Source: Pelagimonas phthalicica (GTDB lineage: Bacteria; Pseudomonadota; Alphaproteobacteria; Rhodobacterales; Rhodobacteraceae). From it: a stretch of 64,000 bases of DNA. Below the pieces are notes generated by a model that was not told the origin of the DNA, ran no database searches, and was given only the letters and a program-made list of their open reading frames with translations. The position numbers were made by a program, and so were the translations under genes. The stretch spans positions 124,001-188,000 of the forward strand of contig NZ_SOAP01000003.1 of assembly GCF_004364805.1 (NCBI RefSeq), given 5' to 3'. Within the stretch, counting starts at the first letter, position 1. Each line of letters opens with the position of its first letter. Positions 55,070 through 63,593 of the stretch are shown here, one piece after another.

Positions 55070-55086
55070 GGCGTTGCGTGCCGCGA

Positions 55087-56052
55087 TTAGCGTTCCTTGA
55101 CGTAGGGCTCGCCACCAGCGCGGGGTGGAATGGCTTTGCCGACGAACCCGGCCAGGATCACCACCGTCAGGATATAGGGCAGGGCCTCCATCAACTGGAC
55201 GGGGATGACAAAATCACCCAAGCGGATGTTTTGGAAGCGCAAGGCCACCGCTTGCAGGAAGCCAAACAAGAGGCATGCCATCAGCGCATACCAAGGGCGC
55301 CATTTGGCAAAGATCAGTGCCGCCAGCGCGATATAGCCGCGCCCTGCCGTCATCTCTTTGACAAAGCCCGCTTGCAGGGATGTGGCCAGATAGGCCCCGG
55401 CAATGCCGCAGAGCACGCCGCAAGTCCCGACGGCTGCAAAGCGCAGGCCGATCACCGAAACACCCGCCGTATCCACCGCATCCGGGGCTTCGCCCACAGC
55501 GCGCAGGCGCAGGCCAAAGCGGGTGCGGAACAGCACCCACCATGTCAGCGGCACCATCAGGAAGGCGATATAGGCCAGCGCCGAATGGCCCGAGATCAGG
55601 TCCGAATAGATCGGCCCAAAGACAGGTACGTCGCGCAGCGCGTCGGCAAAGGGCAGGGTGATGTCCTGGAAGCGTTGCTCTTCTGGGATGGTGGGCGTGC
55701 GCCCGCCTTGCTTGAACCAGTTTTGCGCAATCAGAACCGTCAGACCCGAGGCGAGAAAGTTCAGCGCCACACCCGAGATCAGCTGATTGCCCCGGAAGGT
55801 GATCGAGGCCAGCCCGTGAATGGCCGACAGCGCCAGCGACGCGCCGATCCCGGCCATCAGGCCAATCCAGACATTACCGGTGGTAAAGGCAAAGGCCGCC
55901 GAGGCGAAGGCCGAGATCAGCATCTTGCCCTCAAGCCCGATGTCAAAGATCCCGGCACGTTCCGAGAACAGCCCAGCCAGGCAGGCCAACAAGAGAGGGG
56001 TGGACAGACGGATGGAGCTGTCCAGCACCTGGATAATTACGGCGAGATCCAT
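55087..56052 (-). CDS. BMP-type ABC transporter permease 2 (NupQ-like)
   Basis: The 321-residue permease has about eight to ten helices of the branched-chain/ribose type, with the family motif GIFDIGLEGKMLISAFASA and RAVGEAPDAVDTAGVSV, the coupling-helix region. Such permeases pair with a second permease and a double ATPase to import nucleosides with a BMP-family receptor. It overlaps the first permease by one base. Terminator follows. Confidence 0.9.
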   Translation of the reverse strand: MDLAVIIQVLDSSIRLSTPLLLACLAGLFSERAGIFDIGLEGKMLISAFASAAFAFTTGNVWIGLMAGIGASLALSAIHGLASITFRGNQLISGVALNFLASGLTVLIAQNWFKQGGRTPTIPEEQRFQDITLPFADALRDVPVFGPIYSDLISGHSALAYIAFLMVPLTWWVLFRTRFGLRLRAVGEAPDAVDTAGVSVIGLRFAAVGTCGVLCGIAGAYLATSLQAGFVKEMTAGRGYIALAALIFAKWRPWYALMACLLFGFLQAVALRFQNIRLGDFVIPVQLMEALPYILTVVILAGFVGKAIPPRAGGEPYVKER

Positions 56053-57146
56053 CAGGCGTCTCCCTTGCGGATATTCAGGAAGATTTTTTCAAGCGGCATG
56101 CGCACCATATTGTCGAGCGCACCGGTGAACAGGATCACCAGAGCCTGGATCACGATGATCAGCTGGGTCGGGATGCTGGTCCAAAAGGCAAGCTCGGTGC
56201 CGCCTTGGTAGAGGAAACCAAAGAGCAGCGCCGCCAGCAGGATGCCAACCGGGTGTGATCGGCCCATCAGTGCCACCGCAATACCGATAAAGCCTGCGCC
56301 TTCGGTCGCGTTCAGAACCAGGCGTTCGGCTTCGCCCATGGTGGTGTTCAGCGCCATCAGGCCTGCCAAACCACCCGAGATCAGCATCGCGACGATGGTG
56401 ATTTTGACCGGTGAAATACCAGCATATACGGCGGCGGTTTCGCTTTGGCCGAACGAGCGCAGTTCGTAACCCAGACGGGTGCGCCAGATCAGCAGATAGA
56501 CCGCGACACAGGCCAGCAGCGCGATGAAAAAGGTCACATTGGCCGGCGCATTGCGGAACATCACGTTATCAGCGGTGGAGAACATGCTTTGGAAGGTCGG
56601 CAGATGCGTCGCCTCGGGAAAGCGCGCGGTGGCCGGGTCGCTGGACCCTTGCGGCTTCAGCATGTTCACCAGCACATAGTTCAACAGCGAAAAGGCGATA
56701 AAGTTGAACATAATGGTGGTAATCACGATATGGCTGCCGCGTTTGGCTTGCAAAAAGGCTGGGATATAGGCCCAGGCCGCGCCAAACAGGGCTGCAATCA
56801 CCGTCGCGCCGAGCAGCGCCAGTGACCAATGTGGCCACGGGATGAACAGGCAGACCAGCGCCACGCCCAGCCCGCCAATCATCGCCTGACCTTCGCCGCC
56901 GATATTGAACATACGGGCGTGAAAGGCGACGGCCACGGCGAGACCGGTAAAGATGAAGTTGGTGGCGTAGTAGAGCGTATAGCCAATGCCACGCGACGAG
57001 CTTAGCGCGCCTTCTACCATGATCGAAAAGGCGTTAAGCGGGTTTTCCCCGATCGACAGGATGACCAGCGCAGAGATTGCAGCGGCCAGAAAGACCGAGA
57101 TCAACGGGACAAGGACCGCATCGGCCCAGGCGGGCATCTTATCCAT
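56052..57146 (-). CDS. BMP-type ABC transporter permease 1 (NupP-like)
   Basis: The 364-residue permease has the family segment MFNIGGEGQAMIGGLGVALV and coupling region LRSFGQSETAAVYAGISPVK, followed by GEAERLVLNATEGAGFIGIA. The N-terminal insert after helix 3 is longer than in permease 2, as usual for the first permease of this system. It overlaps the ATPase gene by eight bases and permease 2 by one. Confidence 0.9.
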   Translation of the reverse strand: MDKMPAWADAVLVPLISVFLAAAISALVILSIGENPLNAFSIMVEGALSSSRGIGYTLYYATNFIFTGLAVAVAFHARMFNIGGEGQAMIGGLGVALVCLFIPWPHWSLALLGATVIAALFGAAWAYIPAFLQAKRGSHIVITTIMFNFIAFSLLNYVLVNMLKPQGSSDPATARFPEATHLPTFQSMFSTADNVMFRNAPANVTFFIALLACVAVYLLIWRTRLGYELRSFGQSETAAVYAGISPVKITIVAMLISGGLAGLMALNTTMGEAERLVLNATEGAGFIGIAVALMGRSHPVGILLAALLFGFLYQGGTELAFWTSIPTQLIIVIQALVILFTGALDNMVRMPLEKIFLNIRKGDA

Positions 57147-58683
57147 GGGCCAGCTCCTTGGGGTTTGTCACACCGGCCATCAACAGGCCAAGTTCGGTTT
57201 GGTCGGTTTCAGAGGGCAGGCGTTCGCCCATGATCTGGCCGTCAAACATCACGGCAATCCGATCCGACAGCGACATGATCTCGTCCAGCTCGACCGAAAC
57301 CAGCAAGATCGCCTTGCCCGCATCGCGCAGCTGCACGATTTGCTGGTGGATGAATTCGATCGCACCAATGTCAACGCCGCGGGTCGGCTGGCCGATCAAG
57401 AGCAGATCCGGGTTACGTTCAATCTCGCGCGCCAGGACGATTTTCTGCTGGTTGCCGCCGGAAAAGTTCTTGGCCGCGAGCCAGGGATGCGGCGGGCGCA
57501 CGTCGAAGCGGTCCATCTTGGCCTGGGCTTCTTGCTTCATGGCTTTGATATCCATCAGCATGCCGCTGCCGGTTTCCGGGCCGTGGTGATAGCCAAAGAC
57601 CGAGTTTTCCCAGGCGCTGAAATTGAGGATCAGGCCCTCGTGGTGGCGGTCTTCGGGGACGTGACCAATGCCACGATCGCGGCGGGACCGGCCATCAGAA
57701 TGCTTTCCGGTCAGGTCCAGCTCTTGGCCATTCATCTTGATCGAGCCAGTCGCGTGGCCATAGCCGCCCAGCACATGCATCAGCTCAGACTGACCATTGC
57801 CGGACACACCGGCAATGCCGACAATCTCGCCAGCGCGGACGGTCAGGTCGATGCCTTTCAGGCGCTCAACCCCGTCTTCGTCGATATGGCGCAGATTGCT
57901 GACCTCAAGCACGGGTTCGGCAGGTTTGGCCGGAACTTTGTCGACCTGCAACAACACCTTGCGGCCCACCATCAGCTCGGCCAATTGTTCGGGATTGGTT
58001 TCAGCGGTTTTCACCGTCGCTGTCATTTCGCCACGACGCATGACCGAGACCGTATCGGTGATCTCCATGATCTCGCGCAGCTTGTGGGTGATGAGGATGA
58101 TGGTTTTGCCTTCTTCACGCAAGCCATTGAGAATGCGGAACAAGTGGTCGGCCTCGGCGGGGGTCAACACGCCGGTGGGTTCATCCAAGATCAAGATGTC
58201 GGCTTCGCGATAAAGCGCTTTGAGGATCTCGACCCGCTGCTGGTGGCCAACGGACAGGTCTTCGATCAACGCTTCGGGATCGACCTGTAGCTCGTATTCT
58301 TCGGCGAGGTGTTTCAACACGCCGCGCGCCTTGTTCAGGCTGGGGCGCAGCAGCGCCCCGTCTTCGGCCCCGAGGATCACGTTTTCCAGCACCGAAAAAT
58401 TCTGCACCAGCTTGAAGTGCTGAAAAACCATGCCGATACCTGCCGCAATTGCGGCCTGACTATCCGGGATCTCGGTCTTTTTGCCGTTGATCCAAATCTC
58501 GCCTCGATCAGCTTTGTAAAAGCCGTAGAGAATGGACATCAATGTGGATTTGCCGGCCCCGTTCTCGCCGATAATACCATGGATTGTACCCGGCATCACC
58601 TTGATCGAGATATCCTTGTTGGCCTGCACGGGCCCAAAGGCTTTGGAAATGCCTTTGAGTTCGATAGCGGCTGTTTCGGTCAT
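57139..58683 (-). CDS. BMP-type ABC transporter double ATPase (NupO-like)
   Basis: The 514-residue protein contains two ATPase domains. The first has Walker A GENGAGKSTLMS and a signature region LSVGHQQRVEILKAL. The second has a degenerate P-loop (GVSGNGQSELMH) and signature FSGGNQQKIVLAREI. This sugar/nucleoside-importer layout fits the two permeases that follow. It starts 157 bases after the deiminase gene, and the intervening sequence holds a CAGAC/GTCTG dyad only. Confidence 0.93.
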   Translation of the reverse strand: MTETAAIELKGISKAFGPVQANKDISIKVMPGTIHGIIGENGAGKSTLMSILYGFYKADRGEIWINGKKTEIPDSQAAIAAGIGMVFQHFKLVQNFSVLENVILGAEDGALLRPSLNKARGVLKHLAEEYELQVDPEALIEDLSVGHQQRVEILKALYREADILILDEPTGVLTPAEADHLFRILNGLREEGKTIILITHKLREIMEITDTVSVMRRGEMTATVKTAETNPEQLAELMVGRKVLLQVDKVPAKPAEPVLEVSNLRHIDEDGVERLKGIDLTVRAGEIVGIAGVSGNGQSELMHVLGGYGHATGSIKMNGQELDLTGKHSDGRSRRDRGIGHVPEDRHHEGLILNFSAWENSVFGYHHGPETGSGMLMDIKAMKQEAQAKMDRFDVRPPHPWLAAKNFSGGNQQKIVLAREIERNPDLLLIGQPTRGVDIGAIEFIHQQIVQLRDAGKAILLVSVELDEIMSLSDRIAVMFDGQIMGERLPSETDQTELGLLMAGVTNPKELAHG

Positions 58684-58840
58684 GTGGTCTCCCCGAGAGC
58701 ATGCCTTTGTTCGGGCCCGTTATTGGTTCAGACTCACCCCGGTCTGATGGGCCAATTTTTGCTCAAAGTTTAGTTGTTTTGTGTTGCGGTCAATGAGTCA
58801 AGGGGAGCAGGGCAGAAAGGCCTTGAATCCTTGGCTTCGT

Positions 58841-59905
58841 TTAGGTGCCCGCAGGTATTTCATGCGTGGCGCAATGAATTCCTCCTCCGATTTCGCCCAA
58901 TGGGTCGGTGTTGAGTTGAATGACCTCGCGGTCGGGATAGGCGGTTTGCAAGGCGTTCAGGGCGATGGCATCGGTTTCCCGGTCGCCGAATTGCGCCGAG
59001 ATCACAGCGCCGTTGCAGACGTAGAAATTGGCATAAGAGGCGACGAAATCTTCGCTTTGGACACGTCTGCGATTGGGTTCCGGGATCACGTCGATCGTTA
59101 GTCCGGCGGCTTTGAGGATGTCATGAGTCTCAAGCGCGGCTTGGTGGAAGGGATCATACGGGTCAGGATCATCCGGAAGGTTGATCAAGACATGACCGGG
59201 GCCGATCAACCGCGCCAGTGAATCGATATGGTAATCGGTGATGTCCTGATCCTTGACACCCGGTGCCCAGATCAACCGCTCGGCTCCATAGGCCTCAAGC
59301 AGCGCCTTTGTCACAGCCTCTTTGCTGAGGCCGGGATTGCGGTTGGAATGGATCCAGGAGCTTTCATGCGCGATCAGCAGCCCGTGCCCGTCCTGTTCAA
59401 CGCCACCCGCTTCACCTTTGAGTGGGGAGGGCAGCAAGGGCAGATCAAAGTGACGCGCCAACCGTTCGGCGATCTTGCCATCATTGCTGTGCGTTTGGCG
59501 ATTGCCCCAACCGTTGAACTGGATATGGCGAAAGGCGCGGTTGCCTTGGTCATCGATCACGGTGATCGGTCCGGCATCGCGCGCCCATAGATCCTCGGTC
59601 GGGATGTCCAGCAGCGCGACCTGCTCAGAAACTTGTCTGCGGATATGCGCGTGGTGCTCTTTGCCAGCCAAAAGCGTCACCGGTTCAAAATCGGCAATGG
59701 TATTGGCAATCTCGGCAATCGTCGCCTGCACCGTGTCGAGGAAATAGGTGTCGTCATAGACCTTCCTGCTGACCGGCCATTGCATGATCGTGCGCTCATG
59801 CGGCACCTCTTCGGCAGGGACGTAAAACCCAGCCGGTTCAGCCCCGGCAAATCCCGGCACCACACCCGCCGCAAGGCTGCCTGCCACGAACCTACGTCTG
59901 TTCAT
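58841..59905 (-). CDS. Tat-exported agmatine-deiminase-family protein
   Basis: The 354-residue protein has a twin-arginine signal (MNRRRFVAGSLAAGVVPGFA) and the guanidine-modifying fold with catalytic Cys345 in GGGIHCATHEIP, plus WARDAGPITVIDD and the HYHID-like TDYHIDSLARL. Agmatine deiminases hydrolyse agmatine to N-carbamoylputrescine and are usually cytoplasmic; export is unusual. AGGAGA precedes the ATG. It sits between the BMP receptor gene and the ATPase gene, so it may pre-process a guanidino compound in the periplasm before uptake. Substrate not proven. Confidence 0.88.
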   Translation of the reverse strand: MNRRRFVAGSLAAGVVPGFAGAEPAGFYVPAEEVPHERTIMQWPVSRKVYDDTYFLDTVQATIAEIANTIADFEPVTLLAGKEHHAHIRRQVSEQVALLDIPTEDLWARDAGPITVIDDQGNRAFRHIQFNGWGNRQTHSNDGKIAERLARHFDLPLLPSPLKGEAGGVEQDGHGLLIAHESSWIHSNRNPGLSKEAVTKALLEAYGAERLIWAPGVKDQDITDYHIDSLARLIGPGHVLINLPDDPDPYDPFHQAALETHDILKAAGLTIDVIPEPNRRRVQSEDFVASYANFYVCNGAVISAQFGDRETDAIALNALQTAYPDREVIQLNTDPLGEIGGGIHCATHEIPAGT

Positions 59906-59972
59906 GGGGCTCTCCTGTGGGATGGGCGGGGTGGGTAAAGCATGGGTCGATCACAGGTGACGAAAAAGAAAA

Positions 59973-60001
59973 CGGGCTGCGCCATGGATCGACGCAGCCC
60001 G
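59973..60001 (-). terminator. Terminator between the BMP receptor and deiminase genes
   Basis: Nine-base arms CGGGCTGCG / CGCAGCCCG enclose 11 bases, followed on the minus strand by TTTTCTTTTTC. It may attenuate read-through so the abundant receptor is made in excess of the transporter. Confidence 0.85.
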
Positions 60002-60024
60002 CATTGGCTGTTTATTCAGGTCAG

Positions 60025-61029
60025 TTAGAACTGAAGAACCGGGCAGCTGTCGTCGGACGAATAGTCATGCACTTTTAGCTCGCCTGCGATGATCTGTTCG
60101 CGCGCGGCGTCCACGGCTGCTTTCATCTCGTCAGAGACCAGCGCTGCGTTGTTGTCGTCCAGCGCATAGCCAACACCGTCCTGTGCAGTGCCAAAGACTT
60201 TGACACCGGTTTCCAGATCAGCACCCTGGGTCATGGAGTCAAACACGGCCACGTCCACACGCTTGAGCATGGAGGTCAGAACCTCACCCGGGAACAGGTG
60301 GTTCTGGTTGCTGTCAACGCCGATGGACAGGATGTCCTCTTTGGCGGCGGTTTCCAGAACGCCCAGACCGGTGCCGCCAGCAGCGGCAAAGATCACGTCA
60401 GCGCCTTGGCCGATTTGCGCGCGCGCCAGTTCAGAGCCTTTTACCGGGTCGTTCCAGGCGGCCGGGGTGGTGCCGGTCATGTTGGAAATAACCTTGGCGT
60501 CTGCATTTGCCGCCATGACACCCTGGGCATAGCCACAGGCGAATTTGCGGATCAGCGGAATGTCCATGCCGCCGACAAAGCCAACGGTGCCGGATTTCGA
60601 CGCCATGCCGGCCATCATGCCAACAAGGTAGGATCCTTCATGCTCAGAGAACAGGATGGACAGAACGTTAGGGTGTTTCGCCGGGTCAACCCAACCGTCG
60701 ATGGTGACGAATTTGGTGTCCGGGTAATCCGCAGCAACGGCGTCAATCGCGCCAGCAATGGCAAAACCGGTGGTCACAACCGGGTTAAAGCCCGCTTCGG
60801 CGAAACGGCGCAGAGCCTGCTCGCGCTGTGCTTCGGACTGGATTTCGATGTCCTTGTAAGAACCACCTGTCTCAGCCGCCCATTTTTCAGCACCACCAAA
60901 GGCGGCTTCGTTAAAGGATTTGTCGAACTTGCCGCCCAGATCATAGATCAGAGCCGGGTCCGCCAGCGCGGCACCGGCGGACAGGGCCAGAGCTGCGGCA
61001 GAGCCGAGAATGGTTTTCATGAAAGTCAT
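60025..61029 (-). CDS. BMP-family ABC transporter substrate-binding protein
   Basis: The 334-residue protein has a Sec signal peptide (KTILGSAAALALSAGAALA) and the BMP/PnrA/Med lipoprotein-type fold, here without a lipobox: ALIYDLGGKFDKSFNEAAFG, IDGWVDPAKHPNVLSILFSE, GTVGFVGGMDIPLIRKFACG and DVIFAAAGGTGLGVLETAAK. Such receptors bind purine nucleosides. GGGAG lies seven bases before the ATG at 61029. It heads the transport cluster and is set off by a terminator. Confidence 0.93.
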   Translation of the reverse strand: MTFMKTILGSAAALALSAGAALADPALIYDLGGKFDKSFNEAAFGGAEKWAAETGGSYKDIEIQSEAQREQALRRFAEAGFNPVVTTGFAIAGAIDAVAADYPDTKFVTIDGWVDPAKHPNVLSILFSEHEGSYLVGMMAGMASKSGTVGFVGGMDIPLIRKFACGYAQGVMAANADAKVISNMTGTTPAAWNDPVKGSELARAQIGQGADVIFAAAGGTGLGVLETAAKEDILSIGVDSNQNHLFPGEVLTSMLKRVDVAVFDSMTQGADLETGVKVFGTAQDGVGYALDDNNAALVSDEMKAAVDAAREQIIAGELKVHDYSSDDSCPVLQF

Positions 61030-61167
61030 GTTATCGCTCCCAGGTGTGGATCAAAGGTGAATGGCGAGTCCTGTCGCCATTTCGTTAGTGATGACGTGAA
61101 TAAGGCCAAAGCGATGCAACAGGGTCAACCGAAATCTTGCCAAAACCCGTGTTTAGGCGCGATTCCC

Positions 61168-61578
61168 CTAGGTTAATTCACACCGAAGAACGAGGGCATC
61201 CTGAGCCGGGGTACCCTGGCGGGCGTAATAGGCTTTACGCCGTCCAACCTCTTGAAAGTTCAGAGAATCATATAGCTTTAACGCGGGTGTATTATCGGCG
61301 GCGACTTCCAGGAAAACGGTTGTAATTTCACGCTGCTCAATTTTTGACCAAAGAGTCCGAAATAGATCCTGAGCGATGCCCTTTCGGCGCTGATCGGGGG
61401 CGACGGCAACGGTAAGAATCTCTGCCTCGGGCGCAATCAGGCTGGCTAGGGCAAAGCCAAAGGGGGCAGTGACGGCGACAATATTACTCTGATCGAGAAG
61501 CTGGGAAAACTCGGCCTCGTCCCATGGTCGGTCGGGAAAACAGCGCGCATGTAACGCCGCCATGTCTGCCGGCGTCAT
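61168..61578 (-). CDS. rimI: Ribosomal-protein-alanine N-acetyltransferase-like GNAT enzyme
   Basis: The 136-residue GNAT-fold protein has the acetyl-CoA loop VAPDQRRKGIAQDLF and the C-terminal motif EVAADNTPALKLYDSLNFQE. RimI acetylates the N-terminus of ribosomal protein S18. The start overlaps the tsaB stop by four bases, an arrangement very common for tsaB-rimI pairs, which supports the assignment. Confidence 0.88.
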   Translation of the reverse strand: MTPADMAALHARCFPDRPWDEAEFSQLLDQSNIVAVTAPFGFALASLIAPEAEILTVAVAPDQRRKGIAQDLFRTLWSKIEQREITTVFLEVAADNTPALKLYDSLNFQEVGRRKAYYARQGTPAQDALVLRCELT

Positions 61579-62246
61579 GGCTGGGTCTCGGGCAGAATGG
61601 TGGGCGGTGTGAGTTTGGATGGGGCCGCATCTGCGGGGCGGATATAGAGCGGTGCCGGGGCGGGCAGCGATACGTTATGCATGCGCTGCAGGGTTACGCG
61701 CGAAATGGCCTCGGCCAAAGGGTAACGCGGCTGCAAAACCCGCCCACCGGTGCGCTCGGCTATGGTCTCAGCCTGTGCTCCTATTACCGCGGCTTCGGCT
61801 TTGGAATGAGGCATGGGCAGGTCGTCGAGCAGGCCAAAGGCAGGATCAGATCTGGTTCCATCGTTCAAGGTCTGCAGATAGATCCGATCACGCGGTGCCG
61901 CGACGCTGCACACAACCGGCCAGTCATAGCCGCAGGCAAGGGCCTGAAATTGCGACACTCCGACAGCGGGAAGGTCCAGGCCCAAGGCCAGTCCACGCGC
62001 CGCCGCGACCGAGATCCGTATACCGGTGAAATTGCCCGGACCGATGCCGACGCCAATCGCGGAGAGATCCTGCCAACTCGCGCCGCCTTCCTCCAACACC
62101 TCTTCGAGAAGGGGTATCAGCCGTTCGGCCTGGCCACGGGCCATCTCTTCGAAACGGGATGTGATCAATTCACCGCCGCGCATCAGCGCAGCCGTGCAAT
62201 GTGGGGCAGAGGTGTCAAAGGCCAGAACAAGAGGGGCGTCAGTCAT
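61575..62246 (-). CDS. tsaB: tRNA threonylcarbamoyladenosine biosynthesis protein TsaB
   Basis: TsaB is the dimerisation partner of TsaD in making t6A37 on tRNAs that read ANN codons. The 223-residue protein has the ASKHA-type start VLAFDTSAPHCTAAL and the motif GVGIGPGNFTGIRISVAAAR. It lacks the metal-binding histidines of TsaD, as expected. It is followed by rimI with a four-base overlap and preceded by nfuA's terminator. Confidence 0.93.
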   Translation of the reverse strand: MTDAPLVLAFDTSAPHCTAALMRGGELITSRFEEMARGQAERLIPLLEEVLEEGGASWQDLSAIGVGIGPGNFTGIRISVAAARGLALGLDLPAVGVSQFQALACGYDWPVVCSVAAPRDRIYLQTLNDGTRSDPAFGLLDDLPMPHSKAEAAVIGAQAETIAERTGGRVLQPRYPLAEAISRVTLQRMHNVSLPAPAPLYIRPADAAPSKLTPPTILPETQP

Positions 62247-62307
62247 GACCTGTCTCTGCCGGTCTCAGCCACGGAAAACAAGGGGCGCAAACGCGGGCTG
62301 CAAAGAA

Positions 62308-62333
62308 AAAGGCCACCGCAATGGGGGGCCTTT
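62308..62333 (-). terminator. nfuA terminator
   Basis: Arms AAAGGCC / GGCCTTT, with TTTTTCTTT beyond on the minus strand, lie 31 bases after the nfuA stop. Confidence 0.7.
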
Positions 62334-62364
62334 ACTTTTGCAGTGGTGCGATTGGTAAGTGCTG

Positions 62365-62928
62365 TTACACGGCGACCGGACGCACTTCGGTCACTTCGGG
62401 AATGTAGTGACGCAGCAGGTTTTCGATGCCCATTTTCAGCGTCAGGGTCGAGCTGGGGCAACCGGCGCAGGCCCCTTGCATGTGCAGGTAAACCACGCCG
62501 CGATCAAACCCGTGAAAGGTGATGTCGCCGCCATCCTGCGCCACAGCCGGGCGCACTCGGCTGTCGAGCAATTCCTTGATTTGACCAACAATTTCGCCAT
62601 CCTCACCGTCATGATCCGCATGACCACCGGCTTGTGTGGCACCATCCGCCATCACCGGCTGACCGGATTGGAAATGCTCCATGATCGCGCCAAGGATCGA
62701 CGGTTTCAGGTGATCCCAATCAATGTCGTCGCCCTTGGTGACGGTGACAAAATCATTGCCAAAGAACACGCCCGCAACGCCATCAACCGCAAACAAGCGC
62801 TGCGCAAGAGGCGAGGCCGCGGCGGCGTCGGCGGTTGGAAAATCGGCGGTGCCCATTTCCAGCACGGTCAGGCCGGGCAGGAATTTCAGCGTGGCTGGGT
62901 TCGGAGTTGATTCTGTCTGAATGAACAT
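62365..62928 (-). CDS. nfuA: NfuA-type iron-sulfur cluster carrier
   Basis: The 187-residue protein joins an Nfu N-terminal domain (MFIQTESTPNPATLKFLPG) to a NifU C-terminal domain with the cluster-binding C-x2-C in GACAGCPSSTLTLK (C154, C157). It delivers 4Fe-4S clusters to client enzymes. An acidic/histidine-rich linker (GGHADHDGEDGE) separates the domains. It is a single-gene unit with its own terminator. Confidence 0.94.
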   Translation of the reverse strand: MFIQTESTPNPATLKFLPGLTVLEMGTADFPTADAAAASPLAQRLFAVDGVAGVFFGNDFVTVTKGDDIDWDHLKPSILGAIMEHFQSGQPVMADGATQAGGHADHDGEDGEIVGQIKELLDSRVRPAVAQDGGDITFHGFDRGVVYLHMQGACAGCPSSTLTLKMGIENLLRHYIPEVTEVRPVAV

Positions 62929-63031
62929 TTGGGATGCGCCTTTTCTGGTCTCGGTGAAAATATGCGCTTCGTAAGGGCGAAGGTCAAGGTTTAGAATTGT
63001 TCTAATCTTATTGCTGAGTGATTTTATCGTC

Positions 63032-63535
63032 TTACCGGGCCGATTGATTCGCTTTCAGCCGCTGCCTTAGGTATTTTGCGGCAGATCGGTAATGCGAAGG
63101 GGCGGCGGCCTCAGCCCAACGGCCGGTTGTCCATTTGTTGTTACCACCTTTCATCGGCCCGCCATAAAGGGCAGAGTCATCCAAATCGTCGATCAGCCCC
63201 AACCAACATAAATGCCACGCCCATAACATCGCGCAGGCCTCGGGCCAGCTGATATCCTGTTGGGCCGCGCGCAGATCGGCATTGTAGCGTTTCAGCTCGT
63301 TCCATTTGTAACCGGGGGCGGGGATTTCGACAGCAAGACCCGCTTGACCGGCGTGATACCAGCCCAGAAACAGCGCGATCCAATGGGCGCGATGGGCAAT
63401 GATATCTTTGGGTGTGATCCCGTCGCTATCCGGAGTGAGGGCAAGGTCGTCAGGTATTTGATCCAACAGCTTTTGCAGCTTGGCAAATTCCTTGTCGGCA
63501 ACGGCGCGAAGCTCGGCTTTGCAGGTGGCAGGCAT
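63032..63535 (-). CDS. ClbS/DfsB-family four-helix protein
   Basis: The 167-residue protein has the DinB-like four-helix pattern of ClbS/DfsB: KEFAKLQKLLDQIPDDL, KDIIAHRAHWIALFLGWYHA, PGYKWNELKRYNADL and a tryptophan-rich C-terminus (MLWAWHLCWLGLIDDL, KWTTGRWAEAAAPSHYRSAA). ClbS is a colibactin self-resistance hydrolase; most family members are of unknown function and no colibactin genes are present. GGAGG lies five bases before the ATG at 63535. Confidence 0.82.
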   Translation of the reverse strand: MPATCKAELRAVADKEFAKLQKLLDQIPDDLALTPDSDGITPKDIIAHRAHWIALFLGWYHAGQAGLAVEIPAPGYKWNELKRYNADLRAAQQDISWPEACAMLWAWHLCWLGLIDDLDDSALYGGPMKGGNNKWTTGRWAEAAAPSHYRSAAKYLRQRLKANQSAR

Positions 63536-63593
63536 AGGGGCCTCCTTTCCGGCAAAGGTTAACGAATAGCGGCGGCGAGGTCTTTGATCCAGC

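Noticed and set aside
55027-56211. 394-codon plus-strand frame
   Set aside because: It is antisense to the ABC permease gene, is Arg/His/Gln rich with no recognisable domain, and arises from codon bias of the real gene.
56986-58290. 434-codon plus-strand frame
   Set aside because: Antisense shadow of the permease and double ATPase, which have intact motifs and operon overlaps.
63032-63535. Colibactin-type self-resistance linked to a biosynthetic cluster
   Set aside because: The ClbS/DfsB family is broad and no polyketide or peptide synthetase genes occur in the window.
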